Shown: positions 24,870 to 35,867 of the stretch, piece by piece
Numbering within the stretch: position 1 is the first letter of the stretch
Layout of the letters: each line of letters begins with the position of its first letter
Source of the DNA: Isoetes taiwanensis
Lineage: Eukaryota; Streptophyta; Lycopodiopsida; Isoetales; Isoetaceae
Assembly (NCBI GenBank): GCA_021234155.1
Contig: JAJEKV010000180.1
Span: forward strand, 1 to 64,000
Reading direction: 5' to 3'
Length of the DNA stretch: 64,000 nt
Position numbers and translations under genes: made by a program
The notes under the pieces: generated by a model
Told to the model about the DNA's origin: nothing
Seen by the model: only the letters and a program-made list of their open reading frames with translations
Databases searched by the model: none

Positions 24870-25055
24870 GACACTTCTATGTTTCGTTCTTCAATGTGTT
24901 TTGAGCTCTTCTTACGTACTTAAATGTGACAAATTATCTCAAGATAATGGGGTGGGATGTTGAATGCAATTGAGACCTCTATGTTTCATTTGTTCAATGT
25001 GTTTGGAGTTCTTGTCAACGTAAATGTGACAAATTGTTGTGAGAGATAGTGGCGA
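24870..25055. repeat. Tandem duplication, ~105-bp unit
   Basis: Blocks CTTCTATGTTTCGTT / CTCTATGTTTCATT, TTCAATGTGTTT, GAGCTCTT / GAGTTCTT and AAATGTGACAAATT occur twice in order, at about 24875 and 24980. The sequence is non-coding. Confidence 0.7.
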
Positions 25056-25344
25056 CAAAGACATGTTTAACTTCATCGCCATTGTTTACAAGATGTATTG
25101 CTCCTTCAAATTCATGTATTCTTTCATGTAATGTATGAATTCTAAGTGTAATACATCATTGACTCCTAAGAATACAGTTAAAACCATTGGATGACATGGA
25201 AAATGGGGTTTGACCCCATCTTCTTTCTGGTTGGATGGTTGGGGTTGCAAGTTGAGGCATCTCCTCTGGCATGTTCCATGGATGAAGGGCTAGGATTAGG
25301 ACGAGTATGGATTAGGACAAGTGCAGAACAATCTTACCTTAGGT

Positions 25345-25740
25345 CACTCTAATCTAAAGACGGATGGACCATGCATTATATCGTGTAGAAGTTTCTTATA
25401 GATGTTTGCAATTTAGCAACTCTTGTTCTTGTATTGAAGAATGTTTGAAGCTAGAGAAATATCATTAGACAATCATTGCCAAAGGAAAATGGAATATGTT
25501 GTGGGCAAATTGAATCACCGTCCCTCAGGGATGCTTTTGAGAAAGCAGTGGATGCAACTTGAGGTGTGTTATTGTGCAAAAATTTCAAGAAAGTGAAAGT
25601 TGAATGGACGATGTCAAGCCAGTACAGCGCTGGATTCAACTACTAGATTCAACTTGGGGTATTAACAACGTGTAACTTCAGACTTCTAAAATTGGCATAC
25701 ACGACTGCTGGGAGTTGTGCAACTAGGAAGGGTAAAAAAA
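25345..25740. repeat. Direct duplication, copy 2
   Basis: Second copy of the segment at 23590-23930, about 1.75 kb downstream in the same orientation. Differences include an insertion of about 35 bases after GCAACTTG and many point changes. Confidence 0.8.
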
Positions 25741-26260
25741 ACTCCGCCTCAAAAGATTTTCAAGGATTATGAAGATTAAAAAACACCAATGTGAAGGGTT
25801 TTCGAGAGAAATACCGTTTGGGTAAGGTGAATGTGAGAATTTGTTCAAAACCAGTTTGGCCACATGGAAGAGGCCGGCCAAGTGTGAATGTTTCTTCGCT
25901 AAATTCACAAGGGGATATGAATAGGAGATGCAATCCAATTTATTGTTATGTGGACAGAAGGTTTTATGCGCAGAAGCTTTGTCGGGGCCGAAGAGGGCGC
26001 CTGCTTCAGCCAGAATCGGATGTGATTGCCCAACAATTTTTTTTGGTTAAAAAGCTATCTGAAGTGCACTTAGACATGGTTGTTATGCTTTAAGCCAATT
26101 GAAAACGGTATTTCTCCTTGGCCCTTGTTCTCTTCCCAATATACTCCAAAACAGAATTTTAGCTTCTTCCAATCCTCTCTGCTGCGTTTTTTTGGCCCCT
26201 TTTCCCACTGCTCACGTACTCTGTTTTATGCCCACGAATTCTTTGTCCATAGCCTCAATT

Positions 26261-26854
26261 ATGGAGCAGAAAATTGACTTCAATTCTAGCGCCCATGGCT
26301 GGCCTCTAGATCTTCAAGTTACCATGCTTAATTCCTCCCAAGAACCAGAGCAGCACTCCATTGTTTCTCTCAGCTTCTCTACCCAGTCTACTGTCAGTTT
26401 TGAAACAGAGATATCACAGGTATTACCCAAAACACATATCTTCTTATTTCCTTTTCTAACCCAATTTTTACAACTATTTCTGCAGTCTGTTAACTCCAGT
26501 TTCTGTGAAAAGAGAACCACCACTTTGGGGGAAATGCTTGGCATCAAAGCTGCATCCTTGTCTAAGCGAATTGCGCGCAGTATCACGGGCTCCTTTAGAT
26601 CATCCATAAATTCGATAGAAATTACTGAAGAATCCACAAAGGGCAGCAAAAAATGGAGGTTTCTAGACTGCAAGTGTAACTCTGACAATGAGATTGTAGA
26701 TTCAATTGTTTCTGTTAGTCAGAGGAAAGTTTATGACAATGCAGCCTTTAAGCATGATAGTTGTAGTTATAGAGATTATGTGCAATTTCTCATGAACCAT
26801 CCCATGATTGACAGAGATTGGGATTCTGGTAACCTTTGGGAAAAAAGACCATAA
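26261..26854 (+). CDS. Hypothetical two-exon plant protein (175 aa)
   Basis: Exon 1 (26261-26419, 53 codons, ATG at 26261) ends at ACAG|GTATTA. A 66-bp intron follows, with a textbook pyrimidine-rich end (CTATTTCTGCAG). Exon 2 (26486-26854) ends in TAA-flanked sequence after NLWEKRP. The intron is a multiple of three without a stop, so unspliced RNA would also stay open. The protein is soluble and Ser-rich. A basic helix-like stretch (SLSKRIARSITGSFRSSINS) sits mid-protein, followed by KKWRFLDCKC and an acidic tail. I see no signal peptide or membrane segment and cannot name a family. The upstream frame continues in a hydrophobic stretch, and ATG 26228 is an alternative start. A real gene is likely from codon bias and splice signals, but this is unproven. 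Confidence 0.55.
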   Translation: MEQKIDFNSSAHGWPLDLQVTMLNSSQEPEQHSIVSLSFSTQSTVSFETEISQVLPKTHIFLFPFLTQFLQLFLQSVNSSFCEKRTTTLGEMLGIKAASLSKRIARSITGSFRSSINSIEITEESTKGSKKWRFLDCKCNSDNEIVDSIVSVSQRKVYDNAAFKHDSCSYRDYVQFLMNHPMIDRDWDSGNLWEKRP

Positions 26855-27179
26855 TCTCGTTTAGTATAACTAAATATTTTTTGTGTGATGAAGAATTGAA
26901 AACTATTAATTGATCTTTGAATTGAAGTTTAAATCATTGCTCTGCCTTGGGTAGTGCATAAGGGTGTTATTTGCATATTGAGGCTTTTCATTTATCTATC
27001 TATCTAACATGGCATTCATCTCCAAACTCAAGATTTTGGCTTATTATCATTTTATGCCCCCCACTTCAAAAAACGTCAGTTTTATTGTAGAACACTCCAT
27101 GAGAACAGTTTCCAACCAAAACCACCACAATCTTTCCTCACGTGTTTTTAATGCAATCTTCTCCTTGGTTTCACTCTTC

Positions 27180-28560
27180 TACTCCAATGAGACCATTAAG
27201 ACGCCTTCAATTGTACAATACAACTGGAATATTTCATTAATATTATACCATAGCCATAGAAAATTGGAAGTCAAAAAGACCATGCCAAGAGCCTTCAAGT
27301 CTTTAACTCCTCCTACATGCAACATTTTGTCTAAAGTCAAATACTTTGGATAGATAACGATGCACAAAGTCAAAGAATATATGTTCTTAACATTTTCCAT
27401 GTGATCAACGATGTCCATGGGACGGTGAGCATGCTTGTCCATAAATACTTGGAAGTAGTCAAGCAATGTATACTTCGATAATTCTAGACTATGCACTAAC
27501 TCGTCAAGTGGTGGAGGGCAATATTTTGGTGTCTATCCATTCCCACAACTTGTGACTTGTGAATAGTTGGAGGGAATTTATATGTATGGCGGCAAGGAAA
27601 CTTGGGAGCTGATTCTGAGGGATCCCGGGACAGGCGGGAGCCGGAAGCGGGTCCCCGAATCTATGACTGAGTTTGCTACCGCCACAACATGTTAACTGGG
27701 TTGCGAGTCTGAGATTACCTGCTGATTACCTCTTGAGCGGAATCAGCCCTTCGTTTTCCATTCCAGAGGCAGAATGACCGATCCAATTTCCATGTTGTGA
27801 AGAAGAAGAGCATTTATAATGTCTATAGAATCAATATTGCTCTACCCCCAATCACTTGGCATAATAGAGACTCTCCACAATGACTACAAACTTTGTGAAA
27901 ATTCAACAACCACGATACATGAGCTGCAAAAAGCTCAAATAACAAAATGAGAATAAAATAAAACCTAAATCATCGCAGTTCATTGGAAAATAGCTAATAA
28001 TATCTACATACATGTCAAGCACTCATCCACTGATCACAATATCTATATCATGCACTGATCATAACAGAAACATCCACTGATCAAAACATTCACATCTTAA
28101 GGTCCGTAATTGTTTCATCAGCAACGACTTCAAAATTCTTTACGCACTTCTTGCACCTACTAAGTTCATCGACATCTTCTTCCAAAACAAAGCATACGCA
28201 GTTGCTACACATAATATTTACACGCTCAACATCATGAGAACCTATGTCACATTCTCCATAGTCAGCATCTACAAATTTCATCATTAACTCCATCTGCACG
28301 CACAGGATTAGCAATAATTGGCACATGCAAACTCAAGAACGTAATATCTCCAAGAGTCAATGGAGATACGCTTTCAACATGTAATCTGTCCACGCCAGGA
28401 TCATCTACATCATTATCTAAATTATCAAAACTCAACCAATCGTTAACAATTCCTTATTCAATCTATTCTAGGCCTCTTGGCATGTAGCACCAAGTCATCA
28501 GGAGCATCATCATTTGTGTCTATGGCCTCACTAAACTTTCTCTTCCTATCACCCATCGTT
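27180..28560 (-). pseudogene. Coding relic of unknown transposon-like gene
   Basis: The minus strand reads MGDRKRKFSEAID from 28557, an amino-terminus rich in basic residues and broken by a stop after about 33 codons. Next comes a Cys pattern CSNC...CKKC (about 28190-28120). A separate open block at 27496-27179 contains FQVFMDKHAHRPMDIVDH. The pieces share strand and order but need frameshifts or introns to join, and no known family was recognised. Confidence 0.3.
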
Positions 28561-29223
28561 CATGCAAATCAAACACCTCCATGTTACCAAATTTATACCA
28601 GTCTATCAATATTAGGACCAACCATCCAAATTAAATACGAGTTAAGTTCGTCCTAACCAAAATTCGAATGCACAATCGCATTGCCTCAACCTAACATGAA
28701 ACCCATGCAATTCTATAAGAGCTAATCATATTTGCACAAATTTTAGCACTAAAATGGACAAACCCTCTCCATCTGTCCCTGTTGGACAAAAAAAAAAAAA
28801 AAAAAAAATCAACATCTTTGTCGATGCAAACAAGGCGCTTAAAACTAATGAACCCTCTCCACTAAGCGTCGAGGGCGGACAAAAAGCAATTAACAATTGT
28901 TCTTATCAATCTAACACGGGCGAAACTAGAAGAGGGTTGCTTATAAAAGGTGACAATAAGAGAAAACTGATCCAAAACCAATGACTAGGATAAGTGCCCT
29001 CAAAAATATTTCAATGGAATCATTCTACAACAATTATAATGGATTAGATTAGATGGTATGCTTGAACAGCCTTGGAATACCATGTGAAATAAAGTATGTA
29101 ATATTTTGTGCATGTGAAATTCTCTCACATTGCTTAGAAAGTGGATCAAATTCTTCTTGTCTAATACTTGATTCGCTTGTTGCGGATACTTTATGAGCTC
29201 GTAATCTTGTGAGACCTCACCAT
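28561..29223. other. Non-coding, includes poly(A) run
   Basis: A run of about 21 A at 28788-28808 interrupts otherwise unremarkable sequence. Nothing resembling the LTR at 35868-37494 was found here, although the 3' LTR of the adjacent retrotransposon should lie in this interval. Confidence 0.5.
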
Positions 29224-29224
29224 G

Positions 29225-29236
29225 ACCCCCCCTTGG
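29225..29236 (-). other. Candidate polypurine tract
   Basis: On the minus strand the sequence reads ACCAAGGGGGGG about 300 bases after the chromodomain, the expected place for plus-strand priming. The LTR that should follow is not recognisable. Confidence 0.45.
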
Positions 29237-29539
29237 TAAGGTGCGTGCCACTGCATCATGGCATAGAGATCATCCAGAATGATGGTCTCATCGCCATCCC
29301 ACCATGTCTCTCTTCTCTCACATGACCCTCATGGTCATGCACACTCTTGGTGCGTGTTGGACTAGAGAAGGCCTTTAGGCGTGTCTCGTCGCCGCCCACA
29401 CTTCAAGACTTTGGCATATGCACTCCACTAACACGAATGCATATGCCTTACTAAAAAAGCTATACTAAGACATCTGACTTAGCTAAGCACTGGCGCATTG
29501 GTGTCGACCAGCTCGGAGATGACTCGGCCGTCAAACTCC

Positions 29540-32500
29540 TTCATAAAGTCCGGGTATCTTGTTTCAATACCCAATACCCAAGTTGCGTCGTCCACAGGAA
29601 GTGCTTCCACTTAACCAAATATTGGAGGAATTGAAACCTTCTGGTCTTCTTGAATGTCTTATCGAGGATTAACTCGGGCACTATTTCAACTTGTTCCTCC
29701 TTCATCTCCAACAGCGTTGGAGTTTCCAAGGGTTGTGCCGGCTCACATAGAAGACCTTATGGACTTTAAGGTGTGCAGGGAAGTCGAGCTTGTAGGCTTG
29801 GCTTCCGACTCGCTCCAAAATATTGAAGGGACCTGCCCACCTAGGAGCAAGCTTCTTACAATTGTCGATGCGAAGCTTGGCTTGCTTGACCTTGATCTTA
29901 AGCCACACACTGTCCCCTACTTGGAACTCTCTTGAGGTCCTATGCCTGTCGGCTACACTCTTCTGCCGATTCCTTACTGCTGGAAGATATCCTCTGACGT
30001 TTTCCACTAGCTGCTGCATATCAGATAGTATCTGTTGAGAAACTTCAACCTTGGACACTAGATTGTGCCACGTATTGATACCCATAATTGATCATGAAGG
30101 GGGACATCTGAGAAGATTCTTGCTTGGTGCTATTATAGGAAAACTCCACCAAATGAATGAAATCGTCCCACTTAGATTGCTTGTTCCAGACATAGTTCCT
30201 CAACATATATTCTATGATTCGATTCGTATGCTCCATTTGCCCATCCGTCTGAGGATGATACGCCGTACTCATTGAGAGCTTCGTCTAAATCATGCTGAAC
30301 AAGTCTTGCCATAATGCGCGCATGAACTTTAAATCTCTATCCAAAATTATTTCTCCTATGGAGTCGGAAAATCTCCTTAGTGAACAATACGGCGGTATCT
30401 AACGCCGTGTCCGTTGTCCTACATGGCACAAAATGCGCCATCTTTGACAATTTGTCCACTGCTATACCATCAAGGTGTCTTTGCCTCTTATGGTTCTTGG
30501 GAGCCCTGTGATAAAGTCCATGCTGATTACCTCCCATTTTGCATTCAGCACCGGCAATGGCTCTAATGCTCCAGGAATTCGGAGTTGCTCCGCCTTCGTC
30601 TGCTGACATAGCTGGCGCTCTCGAATATACTTAGCTATCTGCTTCTTCATGTCGGGCCAGAAGTAACTACTTCTGATCTTAAAATAGGTCTTCATGAAAC
30701 CTGCATGCTCGGCTATTGAACTATTGTGTGTGTCATGGAGTATCAACTTCCTGACTCTTGATGATTCTGGTACACACAATTTGTTCTTATGGTACAATAG
30801 GTTACCTTCCTTCTTAAAACGATTGAAGGTTTCCATCCACCTCCTTTGTCTCGGATTTAGGAGTGGTTGCGTAAAGATATACTGGAGGCTTTAGTGGTCT
30901 GTATCCAATTGGAACTTTCTACCCAACAAGTAGTGTCTCCAGATTCTTAGTGCTCTCACTATGGCCAAGAGCTCCTGCCTCATGTGTCCGATAGCGCTGT
31001 TCAGCGTCGTTCATCTTCTTTGAATCATATGCAACTACCCTTCCTGCATAAGGACTCCTCCTGTCGCTAGCTTACTAGCATCCGTTGCCACAAACTTGTC
31101 CTTGCTTGGATCTGGGAGGGTAAGAACTGGTGCTGTGGTCAATGCCTCTTTGAGCTTCTCAAAAGAGGGTTGGACGTTATCAAGCCAATGTTGCACCCAA
31201 TCTTTCACCTTCTTATTCTTAGTGAGGTCCGACAAAGGAGATGCCCACTTCGCGAAGTCCTTGCGATAGTACCCTGCCAAACCAAGGAAGCTTCTTACTT
31301 CTCCCACATTCCTCGGTGCTGGCCAATCTACTATGGCTTCTATCCTCACCGGATTTGTTGAGATTCCTTCGGCTGTAACTACATGCCCCAAATATTCCAC
31401 CCTACCAGTTACAAAGTGACACTTCGAGAGCTTACCATATAAGCGATGTCGTCTTAGCTTCTCTAATACTCTTCTCAAATGCAGGACATGTTCCTCTATA
31501 GTTTTACTATAGATTAGGATATCATAAAAGAATGCGATGACAAATTCGTCCAGGAATTCCCTGAAGATGTCGTTCATCAAACGCATAAATGTTCCTGGCG
31601 CATTCGATAAGCCGAAAGGTATTACCGTGAACTCATAATGACCATACCGCGTTCTGAAAGCAGTTTTATGGATATCTTCTTCCTTGATCCTTCTGGTGAT
31701 AACCTGATCTTAGATCAATTTTGAAGAAGACCTTTGCTCCTTGCAACTGGTCCATCAAATCATCTACCCTGGGCAAGGCATATTTATTCTTTACCGTTTG
31801 CTTATTCAATTAACGGTAGTCTATGCACATTCTCAAACTGCCATCCTTTTTCTTCACAAAAAGGATTAGTGCCCCAAAGGGTGACACACTTGCCCTGATG
31901 AACTCGAGCTCAAGCAGTTCTTGCAACTGCTTCTTGAGCTTAATTAGCTCTGGAGTACCCATTCTGTAGGGGGGCCTTGCTAATAGGCTTAGCATCTGGT
32001 GCTAGTGTGATCTCACACTCCACGCCCCTATAGGGTGGTAGCTGACGGATTTCATCCATGAATACATCATGAAACTCCTTTATGAGCCTTGCTATTGGCC
32101 TAAACAACTGGCTCAAATTGGGCTCGCTTTTCTTCACTTGACTAGGCTCACTTACCTCTAGCCTGAGGATGTAGTCTACCCTATCTTTACTTATGCTTTT
32201 CTGCAGCTGCTTCATGGAGATACACTGCATAGCTGAAGTTACCTTCTTACCTTTGACTATGTATCGAGTCCCGTCTGGCGATGTCATAGCGATCTCGCTC
32301 CTGTCGCAGTCTATCATAGCTTTCGCTGGCCTCAGGAACTCCATTCCTACTATCAAGTCGTACTTTCCAATGTCCATGACTTCCGCCCCCATAGGCCATT
32401 TGCTTCCACTAAGGTATATTTCAAAACTAATTCTCCTTCCCTTAATGTGGCGGATCGTGCCGCTTGCCATGCTGACTGGTCTAGGCTTAGACTTCAGAAT

Positions 32501-32610
32501 CTTATTCTTCATGAGAGCAGCTAGTCTTGGAGAGACAAAGTTATGGGAACTACCTGCGTCTATCAAGAATACATATGGCTTGCTATCTATGATTCCCTCT
32601 GCCGAGATGG
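29540..32610 (-). pseudogene. Chromovirus pol: PR-RT-RH-IN-chromodomain, decayed
   Basis: Motifs run from high to low coordinates. The aspartic protease reads FLIDAGSSHNF near 32560 (usual D-S/T-G is DAG) and later DLIVGMEFL. RT has [10 protein letters not shown] near 31975 and [14 protein letters not shown]. The catalytic box reads [12 protein letters not shown] at 31530-31500, where the family has FDD, so the first Asp is Tyr (31524-31526). The thumb (LGLAGYYR) and RNase H ([15 protein letters not shown] near 31085) follow. The integrase has HH-CC remnants (ERQLCQQTK near 30615), DKLSKMAHFVP, TAYHPQTDGQMEHTN (30267) and GDSVWLKIK. The chromodomain PELILDKTFKKTRRFQFLQY (about 29685-29625) then VKWKHF closes it. 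Multiple stops and frameshifts separate these blocks, and the altered RT box alone would abolish activity. Confidence 0.92.
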
Positions 32611-32629
32611 CTGTAGACTGATTCTTAAC

Positions 32630-33820
32630 TTACCCTGACTCAATGGCGGCGCAAATTTTACGCTCACCTTTTATGTAGTCCTGGGGTTCCTGTGGGTCAC
32701 CTTCCTCGCCATCCCCTTCGGTTGGCGACTTCCAGTCGGTCAGCTCTGCTAGTGCCGCCTGCATAATGAAGGGGTTGCAGTTGTGTATGCAGTGCCCTGG
32801 CTGGAAGCACCTGAAGCACAACTTTTTCTCTATGCATTCTCTTTGGGGATGCTGTCTAAGAAGGATTTTACTTACTTGCCCCCTGAGGCTTCCTGAATCC
32901 TGCTATTTGTGCTCCCCATAAGATCCTTTCCTGTCTGATTTCCCTTGGTACTGACTCACTGCTGAAGTGGAGGGTGCTAGCCTGGGCAACTGTCCCGCTG
33001 CCTTCCCTTTGTATGGTAGTTGTTTCTGCCCTGGAGTTACTGACGCTTCCTCCAAGCTCAAAGCCTTATCCTCAGCCTCCCCGACTGTCTTTGGGTTAAT
33101 TGCTCGAACCAACCTCTTAATGTTGATGTTCAGCCCTTCGATGTAACCATCTACCGCTTGTCTTTCCGTGATCCTTAGAACATTGAGTCTCAGCCTCATG
33201 AACTCTTCAGTGTACTTGGCCACGGATAAGTTGCTCTGATCCAACCTATAGAACTGTTGTATCTGTCTACTCGTGTGGGATCTCGGGACATAATGCTTAT
33301 GGAATGCCTTGCTAAAGGTTTTGAACTTGCAATTATTTCTCCTCAACTTATTAGATTTCACATAACCCTTCCATTAAATTCTGGCTGGCCCAATTAGGTT
33401 CGTTGTTGCCACCTTGCCTATGTCTTTGTCCGTCATCCCATAAGAATTCCCAAATTCCTCCATTTCATCTAGCCACACCTTTGCCTCTATCCCTGACCTA
33501 TCATTGCCCAAGAACTGGCCCAATTTTCTTGTCTTCCACTCATTACTCATCGCGCTGTCTACCTTCTTTTGATAGTCGTCTGTTCTTCTGTTCTTATCTC
33601 TGCCTTGAGAAGTGTCTGACCCACTCTCCGAGCTACTTCGGGATTCACTGTCTGAGGTCTCTGATCTGTTAGAGCTTGATTTAGATGGGCTCCTCCTGCT
33701 TCTTCTTTTCCTCTTCCTGTTCTTTTCGGTACCCTGGGCTTCTTCCCTCAACGGCTGAGGAGCTTCATCAAGACCTTTCGGTGGTGGGGGTGGTGCTGGC
33801 TCATATTCTTGTGCGTGCAT
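32630..33820 (-). pseudogene. Chromovirus gag with CCHC knuckle, decayed
   Basis: The amino-terminal block (33820-33374) is proline-rich, then Ser/Arg/Lys-rich, then enters the retrotransposon gag core (KVWLDEMEEF). After a frame change the core continues at 33361-32903 with HYVPRSHTSRQIQQFYRLDQ and YTEEFMRLRLN, typical of Ty3/gypsy capsids. The nucleocapsid knuckle CFRCFQPGHCIHNC (CX2CX4HX4C) lies near 32818-32775. The gene is interrupted by at least two shifts. Confidence 0.88.
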
Positions 33821-34199
33821 TAGCGGTGTTGCCCACTATAGTAATTGTTGCATTTGATTTCTCATCTGTGTTAATCTTGTGTTGACTGCTTCGACTGTCA
33901 TTTCCTGGTTTTCATCCTGCTCCTGGCCGAACAGGTTTCTGGGCTACCACTGGTGTTGCCGATCCTGGCCTTGAGACCCTGAGCCGGTGTTCCTGGCTGC
34001 AAGTATTAGTCATCAATGTTGTTATTTACGTTATACATCATATAACATCATTTATATGTCAATTGCTGTTAGCCATAAAAGAAATCAAGTTGGAATTCAA
34101 CTTATAAGTCAACAATGAGTTATGATAATTGATACATCAATTATAGAGAAATATATAATAGTACATGGAAGTTTTAAAATATTTTTATACATCTAGTAG

Positions 34200-35467
34200 T
34201 ACCTGGGGACAAGGAGTGTTCATCGACGAGAGCCCTTCATGGACTTGAAGAAATTCTTCACGTCTTTGAGTCGAAGGCTCTTGCCGACCTTGTACAGGAT
34301 GTTTCTAGATGATCCACCTTCGAGAGCTCGAGCCATTTGAGGTGGAGAAAGTGGAGGTGCTGTCGCCGCGACGACCATCATTGGTGCATCTCTCAAGTGA
34401 CCCCTGGCGAAGTCGAGGCTATAGAGTACTACGGATCTTTTGAAGAGAATGATATAATCCGTGTTGCTACTCAGCTTGGCGTGCTGCCCAAAGCCTGAGA
34501 GTGCTATCAGGAGCGCCAGGCCTCCTTCCCTCGTGGGCTAAACTCCTTGTGAAAAACTATCATCTATCCCTGACTAAGGACTGGGAGATAGTATCAAAGC
34601 GTCTTTTCCATTTCCACCGCCTGCGTCCCTGTGCCCTTCCTTTGAGTGGCCCCATCGTAAACATCGAGCGCTAGGAGGTCTTCATGATCCCTCCACATCG
34701 TGGTTGCACTGTCTAAATTGATGCTGCTGGACGCCTCCCGCATACTTCGTGATCGAACGGGTCGACTAGAGCTCGGGCCCCTCCCTGGTTTGTACAACCT
34801 GCTTTGGATCGCTTGAAATTCCTCTTCCGAGATGACTGGCGGCTGCCGATGATATATTTTCCTTAATTATGTACTCGTAGGCGGCGATGTCGGACATCAT
34901 CTCGCCGGCGTAAGAGTGCCGCTCCGCTACTTCCCTTGGGACTTCCTGATATGAGTAGTTGATGAAGTCGCTCTGCTGCTCCTTTGCAATCAGACCTAAG
35001 AGCTCGTTGATCCTGAGCCCTTCTTCTAGGTAGTACGGGAGGTGGAGGATGTCATTCGCCAAGATGTACTCCTCCCCTTCGATTACTATCGGCGATAAAG
35101 CTATAATGCCGATTGGTGGTTCATTAGCCCGCATGATGTCGTCGTCGTGCCTTGCTATCTGCCTCTCCATTCTTGCTGCCTCCCTGCTCTCACAATCTGG
35201 GTCTTCTTCCTCTTCCTGCTCATAATCTTGTTCGATCTGTAGTGCTCCTGATGCCGTGCCATGGTAAACATACTCTAAGGATTGAATCTCATGGATCTGG
35301 CCCTGATCTATCCTTGTGTTGAGTGATGCCAGGTCTAAGGGCTGGATCGAAGGCTTCCCCACCCTGTTGACTGCCCTGTAGTGCATAAACAAAGAGAGAG
35401 CCATATGTGCCGAGACATACCTATGTCTGTGAGCCTTACAACTCATGTAATCAGGCATATTCTTCAT
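34200..35467 (-). pseudogene. Extra reading frame between LTR/PBS and gag
   Basis: A 233-codon frame (35467-34766) starts MKNMPDYMSCKAHRHR. It holds an acidic run (EQEEEEDPDCESREAARMER) and a hydrophobic region around GIIALSPIVIEG. A frame change at about 34790 leads to a second open block to 34594 (SSSRPVRSRSMREASSSINL). A third block (about 34540-34230) ends in LKDVKNFFKSMKGSRR before a stop. Together they suggest an ancestral product of roughly 400 residues on the same strand as gag-pol. I do not recognise it: it could be a captured host gene or a lineage-specific accessory frame. Most chromoviruses place gag directly after the primer site, so its position is unusual. Confidence 0.55.
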
Positions 35468-35853
35468 CCTATCCCACAGCTGACCTTTGACTCTGGAATT
35501 CCCTGCCTATGACTTGGCTTAATGACTCTAAGGATATCCACTTTCCTCCCCTTGGGGGAAGGCTAACTTCCCAGGGTAAGACTTGCTGGTCATACTGGCA
35601 TATTATATCTGTGTAATAAGGGGTTCTAGTTAGGTTGCATGGATGTCGAAGAGATGGTCAAACACATGGAAGGCCTTTTCTGCAGGGAAATTATGAATGT
35701 GATTGGCACTGTTGTACCATTGAACGAAGCTTATGGGCGCCATTGAGCAGAGATGAGTGCAGAAAATGGTTCAAACGAATTGACAAAGGACTGGAAAATC
35801 GCCTAAGAGGATGGGAGCAAGTTCAGTGCTAGTTCTTGATCAACCAAGAACAT

Positions 35854-35866
35854 GGCTCTGATACTA
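35854..35866 (-). other. Primer binding site, initiator tRNA-Met type
   Basis: The minus strand reads TAGTATCAGAGCC two bases after the LTR end (CGTCACA-A-). The usual plant site is TGGTATCAGAGCC, so it differs by one G-to-A change. Confidence 0.85.
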
Positions 35867-35867
35867 T

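Noticed and set aside
28788-28808. Poly(A) run as retrocopy tail
   Set aside because: No target duplication and no recognisable retrogene upstream. The run alone is not evidence.
29654-30275. Plus-strand frames of 70-95 codons
   Set aside because: Antisense to the integrase and chromodomain.
32193-32621. 142-codon plus-strand frame
   Set aside because: Antisense shadow of the retrotransposon protease region, whose minus-strand motifs are clear.
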